Assembly: GCA_016928525.1 (NCBI GenBank)
Contig: JAFGKO010000145.1
Span: forward strand, 1 to 6,022
Source of the DNA: Anaerolineales bacterium
Lineage (GTDB): Bacteria > Chloroflexota > Anaerolineae > Anaerolineales > Villigracilaceae
Direction: 5' to 3'
DNA length: 6,022 bases
The notes below the pieces were generated by a model. That model made no database searches. It had not been told where the DNA came from and saw only the letters and a program-made list of their open reading frames with translations. Every line of letters begins with the position of its first letter. Position 1 is the stretch's first letter. Position numbers and translations under genes: made by a program. This document shows positions 1 through 5,649 of this stretch, piece after piece.

Positions 1-14
1 AGAATTCTGCCACC

Positions 15-49
15 AGCGTAATCAGTCATTGACTGGTTACGCTTTTTTT
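15..49 (+). terminator. Rho-independent terminator acting on plus-strand transcription
   Basis: Bases 15-27 pair with 31-43 in a 13-bp stem (one T-G wobble at 22/36) around a three-base ATT loop, and the stem runs directly into seven T residues (43-49). Read on the minus strand there is no T tract after the hairpin and the wobble becomes an A-C mismatch, so it is oriented for a plus-strand gene lying left of the window. It overlaps the 3' end of the minus-strand gene at 26-238, so the two genes converge. A shorter relative of the motif (64-77, CCAGTC/GACTGG) sits just to the right. Confidence 0.8.
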
Positions 50-238
50 GCGCTGAACCGTAACCAGTCCTGACTGGCCCAACCCTCCAATGAGCACCAT
101 AAACATTACGGCTAGAACAATAAAGGTGATCCCTGTGACTATGAGAGCGAATTTCAAGCCCTTCATTTTGTAGGTGACTAAAAAGACGACGACCAATAAA
201 ATCAAGGTCAGCAAGGCGAACAGGATCGTGAAAGACAT
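26..238 (-). CDS. Small protein with two predicted membrane segments, function unknown
   Basis: A 70-residue protein that I do not recognise. Residues about 2-22 (SFTILFALLTLILLVVVFLV) and about 30-52 (FALIVTGITFIVLAVMFMVLIGG) are strongly hydrophobic and separated by a short basic loop (YKMKGLK), so it should be a two-helix membrane hairpin. The tail (GLGQSGLVTVQRKKSVTSQ) is polar and basic. The start at 238 is preferred over an upstream ATG at 280 because AAAGGAG (247-253) lies 8 nt before it and the upstream extension is not hydrophobic. The last six or so codons and the TGA stop (26-28) are encoded inside the hairpin of a plus-strand terminator, so the tail sequence may be a by-product of that structure. 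It lies 90 bases downstream of the methyltransferase gene and may be cotranscribed with it or have its own promoter. Possible roles such as a small stress or complex-associated membrane protein are guesses. Confidence 0.7.
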   Translation of the reverse strand: MSFTILFALLTLILLVVVFLVTYKMKGLKFALIVTGITFIVLAVMFMVLIGGLGQSGLVTVQRKKSVTSQ

Positions 239-246
239 GCTTGTTT

Positions 247-253
247 CTCCTTT
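247..253 (-). promoter_or_regulatory. Ribosome binding site deciding the start of the small membrane protein
   Basis: AAAGGAG on the minus strand with an 8-nt spacer to the ATG at 238. It lies inside the coding sequence that would result from the upstream ATG at 280, which argues against that longer version. Confidence 0.75.
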
Positions 254-295
254 GGGTTGAATTTCACCAAGGATAATCACGCGCTGCTATCAAAG

Positions 296-308
296 ACCCT
301 CAAAGGGT
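296..308 (-). terminator. Weak hairpin after the methyltransferase gene
   Basis: ACCCT/AGGGT form a 5-bp stem with a three-base loop, beginning 21 bases after the methyltransferase stop. On the minus strand it is followed only by CTTTGAT, not a real U tract, so termination would be poor at best. It could be incidental. Confidence 0.25.
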
Positions 309-328
309 ATTAGAAAAATTTTGCAAGC

Positions 329-1066
329 CTATCCCACCTTCCTCCAGCAATTGACGATCATGCTCGCCCGCACGCGGACGCGCGCATCTGCGTTTGCGAC
401 CGCCCAGGCCGATTTCGTGGCCCGGCTTACCTCTTCGTCCAGCTGCGCGAATCCGCTCCATTCCTCATGGATGAATCGTTCCATATCTCTGGCTGTATCC
501 CAGGAATAGAACAGCGAGAAGCGTTCTCCCTGCTCCAGCGCAAACCAGCCCCGGTAGGCCGCTTCTTCCATGGCCCGGTTGGCGGCTTCGTCATCGGACA
601 GGCCTTCGGGCAGGTCTCTCAATTGGCCCACTTCCCGGTATCCGCTTCGCCAGGCGACTTCGACCGGCCAACGTTCCAATAGCGGACGCAGGTCGATTAG
701 CAGCCCGCCCGTGACGAGCGTCCGTTTGATCTCCTCCAGGGCATGCACCATGCCCTCATGTTCGATTCATCACAGTGACCAGGAGAGCAGCGCGATGTCG
801 AATCTTTCGTGGGGAAAGGGTAGTTTCAGCGAACTGGCGCAGGCCAAGCTTGTCGTCTTACGCAGCTCGGAGGGCATGTCGTAGTGCGCGACTCGCAGGG
901 CATCCCGGTCCGGGTCTATCCCTGTGACCCGCCGCGCCGAACCGGCATATCTCCACGTCAGGCGGCCTTCGCCGCAGCCCACCTCCAGCACGTGCTTGCC
1001 AGTGAAGTCCACCAGCCTGTGCAGGGCTTTGGTCTCGTACTTTTCAGGGTCTTTTTGAAAGGTCAT
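329..1066 (-). CDS. Class I SAM-dependent methyltransferase with two tandem in-frame UGA codons (candidate selenoprotein, or nonsense-disrupted)
   Basis: If the two UGAs are read through, the product is 245 residues. Residues 1-98 hold the Rossmann half: motif I LEVGCGEG (about 27-34) for SAM binding, an acidic turn GIDPD (49-53) at the end of strand 2, and FDIALLSWSL (89-98) at strand 4. Codons 99 and 100 are both UGA. Residues 101-245 continue in the same frame (IEHEGMVHAL, then EEIKRTLVTGGLLIDLRPLL, the usual post-motif helix and strand 5), followed by a C-terminal part typical of small methyltransferases. Nothing else in the frame is broken. The start at 1066 lies 14 nt after the Rid gene stop, with only a weak AGGG upstream, so translational coupling is likely. 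The UGA pair falls where Cys or other residues sit beside the methyl-transfer site in class I enzymes. Substrate unknown. Alternatives are a recent pseudogene, a sequence error, or two separately translated halves; the ATG at 751 has no well-spaced ribosome site. Confidence 0.7.
738..756 (-). promoter_or_regulatory. bSECIS-like stem-loop just downstream of the tandem UGA codons
   Basis: On the minus strand AGGGCAU pairs perfectly with AUGCCCU around a five-base GGUGC loop. The stem begins 10 nt after the second UGA, and the loop begins 17 nt after the second UGA and 20 nt after the first. Bacterial SECIS elements are generally described as a hairpin in the coding region right after the UGA, with a loop roughly 16-37 nt away and a G in the first two loop positions; this hairpin meets those criteria. 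Short hairpins are common, so this is supportive only. The stem encodes GMVHAL, so coding constraint alone could produce it. Confidence 0.4.
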
Positions 1067-1080
1067 TTTTTCTGTGTGCC

Positions 1081-1464
1081 CTACTCACAGGCCCAGGCGT
1101 CAATCTCCACTTTGATCTCCGGGGTAGCCAGGGCGGCGACGTATAAGAGCGTCGAGCAGGGCCTGTGGTCTCCCAGCCATACCGCCGAGGCCTCGCGGCG
1201 TTTGGCAGTATCGATCTCGCCTGCCAGGTAATACGTCAGCTTCACCAGGTCCTGGATTTCCATACCGGCCGCCTTCAAATTCTTGTGGATGTTGTCCAGC
1301 GCAACCTTGAACTGCTCGAGCGGATCATCCGGCAGGCTCCCATCTTCTCGCATCCCAATCTGGCCGGAGAGGACCAGCCAGCGTTTTGGCTCGGAGACTT
1401 CGATCAGGTGCGAGTATGCCCCCAGGGGCGGGTGGATTGTTTCAGGATTTTGAAATCGTTTCAT
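1081..1464 (-). CDS. Rid-family (YjgF/YER057c/UK114) protein, non-archetypal
   Basis: 127 residues, the normal length for this trimeric cytosolic family. Family landmarks seen: HPPLGAYSHLIE near the N-terminus, WLVLSGQIGM (29-38), QFKVALDNIHKNLKAAGM (51-68), DLVKLTYYL (72-80) and the C-terminal VEIDAWA (119-125). Archetypal RidA hydrolyses reactive enamine/imine intermediates such as 2-aminoacrylate and uses an Arg in a PARS-type motif (Arg105 in E. coli). Aligning by eye, that position is Ser104 here (RPCSTLLYV, 101-109), with Arg only at 101. This resembles the Rid subgroups that lack the Arg and have no demonstrated imine deaminase activity. The start at 1464 is supported by GAGGAG 8 nt upstream. 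The gene is followed after 14 nt by the methyltransferase, so the two probably form an operon, and it lies behind a strong terminator, so its promoter must be within about 1465-1510. Confidence 0.9.
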   Translation of the reverse strand: MKRFQNPETIHPPLGAYSHLIEVSEPKRWLVLSGQIGMREDGSLPDDPLEQFKVALDNIHKNLKAAGMEIQDLVKLTYYLAGEIDTAKRREASAVWLGDHRPCSTLLYVAALATPEIKVEIDAWACE

Positions 1465-1470
1465 TTTTGA

Positions 1471-1478
1471 ATCTCCTC
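1471..1478 (-). promoter_or_regulatory. Ribosome binding site of the Rid-family gene
   Basis: GAGGAGAT on the minus strand; the GGAG core ends 8 nt before the ATG at 1464. This is one of the clearest ribosome sites in the window and fixes the start. Confidence 0.75.
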
Positions 1479-1508
1479 AGGACTTACGCAGTGCGCGAAA
1501 AGATACCA

Positions 1509-1545
1509 AAAATAGGGGGGCGAGCGCAGCCCGCCCCCCTATTTT
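1509..1545 (-). terminator. Strong hairpin terminator after the SLC13 transporter gene
   Basis: Bases 1509-1522 and 1532-1545 form a perfect 14-bp stem (AAAATAGGGGGGCG and its complement) around a nine-base loop. The A-rich foot of the stem gives a run of U on either strand; on the minus strand it reads CCCCCCTATTTTTGG, so it should end transcription from the transporter gene, whose stop is 51 bases upstream. The symmetry means it could also stop plus-strand transcription. It isolates the transporter from the Rid/methyltransferase pair. Confidence 0.8.
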
Positions 1546-1596
1546 CGGGTTTCTCACATTCAAGAGTTTGCCTTGTCGTGAGAGCGGCTGATATTT

Positions 1597-3372
1597 TCAC
1601 AGCGGCCACAGCAGGGGTGTCAGTATGATGGCCAGCAGATACACAGCCACCGTTAGCAGCCCGCCCACCTTAAGAAAATCCATAAACCGGTAGCGCCCTG
1701 GCCCATACACCATCAGGCAGGCTGGCTCCAGCGGTGTCAGGTATGACGTGCTGGCCGCAATCGCAATCATCATTGCAAACGTGCGTGGATTCAACCCCAG
1801 CTGCACCGCCGTTTGCAGCGCCACCGGAATCACCACCGCTGCCGCCGCCTGGTTTGACATTGGCTGGGTCAGCAGTACAGTGAGTGCAAAGAAGCCCGTC
1901 AGCAGCCATAGCGGATTCCACGTTCTCACCAGCGCTGTCAGGCGTTCGGCCAGGAAATCCGCTGTACCTGTCGACTGCATGGCCACACCCAGCCCCAGCA
2001 TACTGCCGATCAGGATCAGTACCTTCCAATCTACCTGACGGTAGGCATCATCGGGCGTAATACAACGTGTCACAAACACCAGCAGAGCTCCCAACAGCAT
2101 GGCCGCTGGCAGCGGGACGAGCTTCAGAGACCCCAGCAACAGTGCCCCTACAAAGATCCCCGTCACCGTCCAGGCTTGCTTACGATTGAACCGTTGTGCT
2201 TCTACCACGCCCAGCACATCGAGGGCATTTTCGGTTTGCAGCGCCGCAATCTGGGTTTGATTGCCCTGCACCAACAGCACATCCCCCAATTGCATGCGTG
2301 TGTCGGCAATCTTGGAGTGTACCACCCCGGTACGGCGATTGATGGCCAGCACTTGAATTTGATACCGCTCGCGCATTTGCAAAGCCTTCGGTGTGCGGCC
2401 GATGAACGGCGAACCCTGCAGCAGTACCACCTCAGCCAGGCGCTGTCCTTCATCTTGAAAATCTTCATCTGAAAACTTGGCATCCGCCTGGATATCGATC
2501 CCTGCAATATCCTTAACATTCAAGATGGATTCCGATGAACCTTCTACCAATAGTTTATCATCTACCTGCAACATGGTGTTGGCAGGTGGGTCAAGTTGGC
2601 GCTTTTTCCCCCGGATGATCGCCAGTACTGTCAGGTCGTAATTTCGCCCCAGTCCCGCTTGTGCCAGCGTGTTGCCTGCAAGTGTCGAGCCGGGCGGGAT
2701 CCGCAACTCGGCCAGGTAAGGACGCAGATCGAATGTATCGGTCAGGGTTTGCGGGGTGGGGCGTTCAGGGATCAGGCGTTGCCCGAAGAACAGCATGTAA
2801 AGCAAGCCTGCCGCCAGCACCGGCACGCCTACCGGTGTCAGTTCTAACATCCCTATTGGCGGCAAGCCAGCCTGCGTCATCAGTCCGCTCACTACCACAT
2901 TCGTCGAAGTGCTCACCAGCGTCATCGAACTGGCTAAAATTGCCGCAAACGCCATTGGCATCAGCAAGCGCGAGGCGCTTATGTTGGAGCGTTGGCTCAG
3001 GCCCAAAATCACTGGTAAAAAGAACGCTGCTGCTGCCGTATTGTTGATAACGGCGCTTAACAGCGCCACCGCCAGCATCGTTGCTGGTAGCAAGCTGCCG
3101 GGGTGTTTGCTGGTGAATTGCAGCAATTTGCGGCTTACTACCTCCACTACTCCGGTGCGCATCAGCGCCGCTGTCATGATCAGCAGCCCAAGCAACAGCA
3201 TGACTGTGTCACTGCCGAAGCCGGCAAACGCCTGCTCCAGCGGCACAAGACCCAATATAATTAGAGCCAGCAGCACTCCCAGCGCTGTCACATCGGCCGG
3301 AATCCACTCAAACCAGAATAACAGCAACGCGATTGCCAGAATGATCAACAACAGTAAGATTGACAGGGTCAT
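1597..3372 (-). CDS. SLC13/DASS-type permease with two internal RCK_C (TrkA-C) domains
   Basis: 591 residues, an integral membrane protein of the divalent anion:Na+ symporter superfamily. The N-terminal half (about 1-200) has several membrane segments, the family motif INNTAAAAFFLPV (109-121) and STSTNVVVSG (154-163). Residues about 215-290 and 300-385 are soluble, each with the RCK_C pattern (IPPGSTLAGNTL ... DDKLLVEGS; LQGSPFIGRTPKAL ... GDVLLVQG). The C-terminal half (about 400-591) returns to membrane segments with MSNQAAAAVVIPV (505-517) and the closing STSYLTPLEPACLMVYGPGRY (541-561). The two N-N-T / S-N-Q helical-hairpin tips are where substrate and Na+ bind in the family. Proteins with this domain order have been linked to sulfate or other anions, but the substrate cannot be read here. 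The start at 3372 has AGGAG 7 nt upstream (3380-3384); the longer frame to 3459 is Cys/Pro-rich and not membrane-like. Confidence 0.93.
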   Translation of the reverse strand: MTLSILLLLIILAIALLLFWFEWIPADVTALGVLLALIILGLVPLEQAFAGFGSDTVMLLLGLLIMTAALMRTGVVEVVSRKLLQFTSKHPGSLLPATMLAVALLSAVINNTAAAAFFLPVILGLSQRSNISASRLLMPMAFAAILASSMTLVSTSTNVVVSGLMTQAGLPPIGMLELTPVGVPVLAAGLLYMLFFGQRLIPERPTPQTLTDTFDLRPYLAELRIPPGSTLAGNTLAQAGLGRNYDLTVLAIIRGKKRQLDPPANTMLQVDDKLLVEGSSESILNVKDIAGIDIQADAKFSDEDFQDEGQRLAEVVLLQGSPFIGRTPKALQMRERYQIQVLAINRRTGVVHSKIADTRMQLGDVLLVQGNQTQIAALQTENALDVLGVVEAQRFNRKQAWTVTGIFVGALLLGSLKLVPLPAAMLLGALLVFVTRCITPDDAYRQVDWKVLILIGSMLGLGVAMQSTGTADFLAERLTALVRTWNPLWLLTGFFALTVLLTQPMSNQAAAAVVIPVALQTAVQLGLNPRTFAMMIAIAASTSYLTPLEPACLMVYGPGRYRFMDFLKVGGLLTVAVYLLAIILTPLLWPL

Positions 3373-3379
3373 ATAGTCA

Positions 3380-3385
3380 CTCCTA
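3380..3385 (-). promoter_or_regulatory. Ribosome binding site deciding the transporter start
   Basis: TAGGAG on the minus strand with a 7-nt spacer to the ATG at 3372. The next residues (TLSILLLLIILAIALLLF) form the first membrane helix, so this is the natural N-terminus. Confidence 0.75.
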
Positions 3386-3480
3386 GGATAAGATACTAAG
3401 ATTACGCCTGGTCGGGTCGCGCCAAGTCCATGAGCGCAAGGACAACAAGCACCGCTCACCGCTGTTTAGAAATTTGGCTT

Positions 3481-4527
3481 TTACCACGTCGAAAACGGGT
3501 GTTCCGAAATACGTAAAACCTTCGCGCCACGAATTTTACCCTGCCTGAGTTCCTGCAAAGCCCGATTTGCATCCTCCAATTCGTATTCCTGGTACTCTGG
3601 CCGAATGCCTGCCTCGGCGGCCAGACTCAGGAACTCGCGCACATCTTGCCGGGTCACATTGGCGACGGACTTGATCTCCTTCTCCATCCATAAATGCGAC
3701 GGGTAATCCAACTCCAGTAAATAATCCTTGTCTATCTCCTCTTTACGAATCGCATTGACCACCAACCTGCCACCGTTATCTAAATTCCTCAGCGCCTCTA
3801 CAATAGGTTTCCAGACCGGCGTGGTGTCGATGATCGCGTTCAGTTTTTGTGGGGCCGTGGCCTCGATCCCGCCCGCCCAAGCCGCGCCCAGCGAGCGGGC
3901 GAATTCCTGTTCTTCAGGGTTGCGCGTGAAAACGAAAATATCCGTATGGGGGTACATGTGTTTTGCCATCTTGAGCACCAGGTGGTTCGAGCCGCCGAAA
4001 CCGGTTAACCCGAGCGATTGCCCGTCGTGGATGTTTGCCAGCCGCATCGAGCGGTAGCCGATGGCCCCGGCGCATAAGAGCGGCGCGGCCTCCGCATCGG
4101 TCAAATTTTCGGGGATGGGATGCGCGAATGCAGCCGGGACGGTCATGTACTGCGCATAACCACCATCTACATCCCGGCCTGTGGCGCGGAATTGCGCGCA
4201 CAGGTTTTCTTCACCGGCTTTGCAATGCTCGCATTTGCCGCAGGCCGAGAAAATCCATGCGACGCCGACACGATCACCGACTTTGACCTGTGAGACCCGA
4301 CCGACTTGTTCGACGACCCCGACGACTTGATGCCCTAGAATGACCGGCAATTCCGGCGGCGGTGTGCGGCCCTCGATCTCGTCCAGTTCGGTGTGGCATA
4401 CTCCGCAGGTTGAGACTTTGATCAGGATTTCGCCTTTGCCAGGAATCGGATCGGAAACATCACGCAGACTGAGGGGAGTCTGTTGCGTTCTTACGTCCAC
4501 AAGTTCGGTCAATAACATGGCTTTCAT
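3481..4527 (-). CDS. Zinc-dependent alcohol dehydrogenase (MDR superfamily)
   Basis: 348 residues, full length for a medium-chain zinc alcohol dehydrogenase. Catalytic zinc ligands are visible as Cys44 (CGVCHTELD), His66 (GHQVVG) and Cys152 (PLLCAGAIGYRS); Thr46 is the expected proton-relay residue. The structural zinc lobe is Cys96, Cys99, Cys102 and Cys110 (ACGKCEHCKAGEENLC). The nucleotide-binding fold follows with GLTGFGGSNH (172-181), and the strand-2 end reads FVFTRN (198-203); no acidic residue there, so NADP use is possible. Gln67 replaces the Glu of horse-liver-type enzymes, common in this subfamily. Expected reaction is reversible oxidation of alcohols to aldehydes; the substrate is unknown. 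The start at 4527 (MKAMLL) has the usual family N-terminus but only a weak AAGAAAG upstream; an in-frame ATG lies at 4518. Upstream is a palindromic repeat that must contain or abut its promoter. No terminator is seen between this gene and the transporter 108 bases on. Confidence 0.93.
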   Translation of the reverse strand: MKAMLLTELVDVRTQQTPLSLRDVSDPIPGKGEILIKVSTCGVCHTELDEIEGRTPPPELPVILGHQVVGVVEQVGRVSQVKVGDRVGVAWIFSACGKCEHCKAGEENLCAQFRATGRDVDGGYAQYMTVPAAFAHPIPENLTDAEAAPLLCAGAIGYRSMRLANIHDGQSLGLTGFGGSNHLVLKMAKHMYPHTDIFVFTRNPEEQEFARSLGAAWAGGIEATAPQKLNAIIDTTPVWKPIVEALRNLDNGGRLVVNAIRKEEIDKDYLLELDYPSHLWMEKEIKSVANVTRQDVREFLSLAAEAGIRPEYQEYELEDANRALQELRQGKIRGAKVLRISEHPFSTW

Positions 4528-4543
4528 GTTTCAAAACTTTCTT

Positions 4544-4655
4544 GTCACCCTGAGCGCAGCGACACTTGCACCGCACTGCGTTTGGTGCAGTGCAGGTGAG
4601 GGTCTCCCGTGTGAAGCGTGGGGAGATTCTTCGCCCATGTGGGACTCAGAATGAC
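4544..4655. repeat. Intergenic palindromic element of the 'CTGAGCGCAGCGA' type
   Basis: The gap between the membrane methyltransferase stop and the dehydrogenase start is almost filled by a nested palindrome. Outer arms GTCACCCTGAG (4544-4554) and CTCAGAATGAC (4645-4655) match at 9 of 11 positions as inverted repeats. Inside are a perfect 7-bp hairpin (GCACTGC 4573-4579 with GCAGTGC 4587-4593) and a TCTCCC/GGGAGA pair (4603-4608 with 4621-4626). Phrases such as CTGAGCGCAGCGA and GGGAGATTCTTCGC resemble dispersed intergenic repeats seen in several environmental bacterial genomes. I infer a non-coding, non-autonomous repeat; no transposase is present. Confidence 0.65.
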
Positions 4656-4656
4656 C

Positions 4657-5208
4657 CTAGAATAGAAACGGGATAAACCGTTTTGTCTTTTGCATATACT
4701 CTTGATATTCACTTCCAAAGAATTGAATGCACTCCTGCTCGTCCGCCCTGGCGGTGGCGATCAAGAATGTCGTGGCGACCAGTGCCAATAATCCACCCGG
4801 CAGGTTCGGCGCTTTGAAGAAGATACCCCAGGCCAGCAACAACAGCGAACTATAGAGTGGGTGGCGGATGTAGGCGTAGATACCGCTGGTGACTAGCGTG
4901 GTGGTCTTTTCGAAGGCCAGCAGGCTGGGGTCGCCGGGACGTTCTTGGGTGGGTTGGCCGCGCCCACGCAGGGTTTGCACACCGAAGGCCAGCGGCGCCA
5001 GACTGGCAATCAGCAACGTCCATGCGATCAGTTGGTGCCAGGAAAATGGATCGACGAACCACTTCTCGACGTTGAGCAGGAACAGCACCAGGATACTCTC
5101 CCAAGCGAAGAAGCGGTAGAAGCCATGCGAGCCCGCCTGGCGCAGGGAGGCCCTGGAGATGTAAACCAGCAGTCCCGTGGCAATGACAAATGCGATTGGT
5201 TTCCACAT
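4657..5208 (-). CDS. PEMT/ICMT-like integral-membrane methyltransferase
   Basis: 183 residues with four or five hydrophobic segments (about 3-18, 33-48, 59-78, 117-132, 138-153). The diagnostic C-terminal signature of the isoprenylcysteine carboxyl methyltransferase / phospholipid methyltransferase fold is present: GIYAYIRHPLYSSLLLLAWG (109-128), then ARADEQECIQFFGSEYQEYMQ (153-173) and KRFIPF at the end. In this fold the RHP and the Glu of the DEQE segment contribute to SAM binding at the membrane interface. In bacteria such proteins methylate lipids or small molecules, usually without an assigned substrate, so none is given here. The start at 5208 (MWKPIAFV) is chosen because it opens the first membrane helix and has GAGGG about 11-12 nt upstream; the longer frame to 5370 would run through an inverted repeat and into the preceding gene. 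The preceding gene ends 127 bases upstream. Confidence 0.85.
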   Translation of the reverse strand: MWKPIAFVIATGLLVYISRASLRQAGSHGFYRFFAWESILVLFLLNVEKWFVDPFSWHQLIAWTLLIASLAPLAFGVQTLRGRGQPTQERPGDPSLLAFEKTTTLVTSGIYAYIRHPLYSSLLLLAWGIFFKAPNLPGGLLALVATTFLIATARADEQECIQFFGSEYQEYMQKTKRFIPFLF

Positions 5209-5259
5209 AAATATTCTTCCCTCGCTCCCGGCAGGACACCGGGACAGTGTGAGCGGAGG

Positions 5260-5340
5260 GCTGAACGACAGTGAAGTCCGTAGTCGAAGCGCAATCATCT
5301 TCCTACCTGAGGCTTCGACTTCGTTGTGGCTCCGTTCAGC
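5260..5340. repeat. Imperfect inverted repeat overlapping the end of the thiamine-binding gene
   Basis: Left arm 5260-5290 and right arm 5312-5340 are inverted copies with perfect outer (GCTGAACG / CGTTCAGC) and inner (AGTCGAAGC / GCTTCGACT) blocks and a diverged middle, around a 21-base loop. It resembles dispersed 'GCTGAACG...AGTCGAAGC' palindromes found between genes in environmental genomes (inference from memory). The right arm contains the TGA stop (5336-5338) of the upstream gene. No T tract follows, so it is not a typical terminator. Confidence 0.65.
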
Positions 5341-5647
5341 GCGATTCTTTTTCCAACTCCGCGCGCACACTGGCGATTTTGTCCGTCATCTTTTGCTCGC
5401 GGTCGGTGCGCGTGCCGATTTTAATCATGGTGGAGATGCGCGGGACACCCATCTCATGCAATCTCTCGTGACAGGTCTTGATGGCCTGTATGACTGCGTC
5501 CCACTCGCCTTCGAGGTTGGTGCCGTTGGCGTGCAGTGCGTAAGACAAGCCGCTTTCTTCAAGAATTTGCTCGCAGACCGCGACATACTTCGAGAGCGAA
5601 ACACCCACGCCGATAGGGATAATTGTGAATTCGGCAATTGCGTTCAT
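5336..5647 (-). CDS. Thiamine-binding protein, MTH1187/YqgV (DUF77) family
   Basis: 103 residues, the standard length of this small ferredoxin-fold cytosolic family. Recognisable blocks are MNAIAEFTIIPIGVGVSLSKYV (1-22), SGLSYALHANGTNLEGEWD (32-50) and VPRISTMIKIGTRTDR (68-83). Family members bind thiamine or related pyrimidines and form tetramers; an enzymatic role is not established. The start at 5647 lies two bases after the upp stop (TAG 5650-5652) without a strong ribosome site, so translation is probably coupled to upp. The last residue and the stop fall in the right arm of an inverted repeat; the expected length suggests this did not truncate the protein noticeably. Pairing with uracil salvage hints at shared handling of pyrimidine compounds, which is inference. 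Confidence 0.9.
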   Translation of the reverse strand: MNAIAEFTIIPIGVGVSLSKYVAVCEQILEESGLSYALHANGTNLEGEWDAVIQAIKTCHERLHEMGVPRISTMIKIGTRTDREQKMTDKIASVRAELEKESR

Positions 5648-5649
5648 CG

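Noticed and set aside
190..295. A minus-strand promoter (TTGAGG ... GATTAT) before the small membrane protein
   Set aside because: The spacer is about 19 bases and the boxes match poorly, so it was not listed as a feature.
329..751. An independent gene starting at the ATG at 751
   Set aside because: It begins in the middle of a methyltransferase fold, has no well-spaced ribosome site (GAGG is only a few bases from the ATG), and continues the frame of 770-1066 exactly. It is the second half of one gene.
767..772. A genome-wide alternative code with UGA as Trp or Gly
   Set aside because: UGA ends the small membrane protein, the SLC13 permease and the thiamine-binding protein at sensible positions, and Trp is written TGG throughout.
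2661..3376. Long open frames on the plus strand opposite the permease
   Set aside because: They mirror the coding sequence on the other strand, have no family resemblance and no ribosome sites. The same holds for the plus-strand frames opposite the dehydrogenase and upp.
3373..3459. A 29-residue N-terminal extension of the SLC13 permease
   Set aside because: The extension is Cys/Pro-rich and not membrane-like, while the internal ATG has a good ribosome site and begins the first helix.
3373..3480. Promoter or terminator between the dehydrogenase and the permease
   Set aside because: There is a short tandem AGCGGTG repeat and some weak hairpin potential, but no T tract and no convincing -35/-10 pair.
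5209..5370. A 54-residue N-terminal extension of the membrane methyltransferase
   Set aside because: It runs through an inverted repeat and overlaps the preceding gene; the ATG at 5208 starts the first hydrophobic segment.
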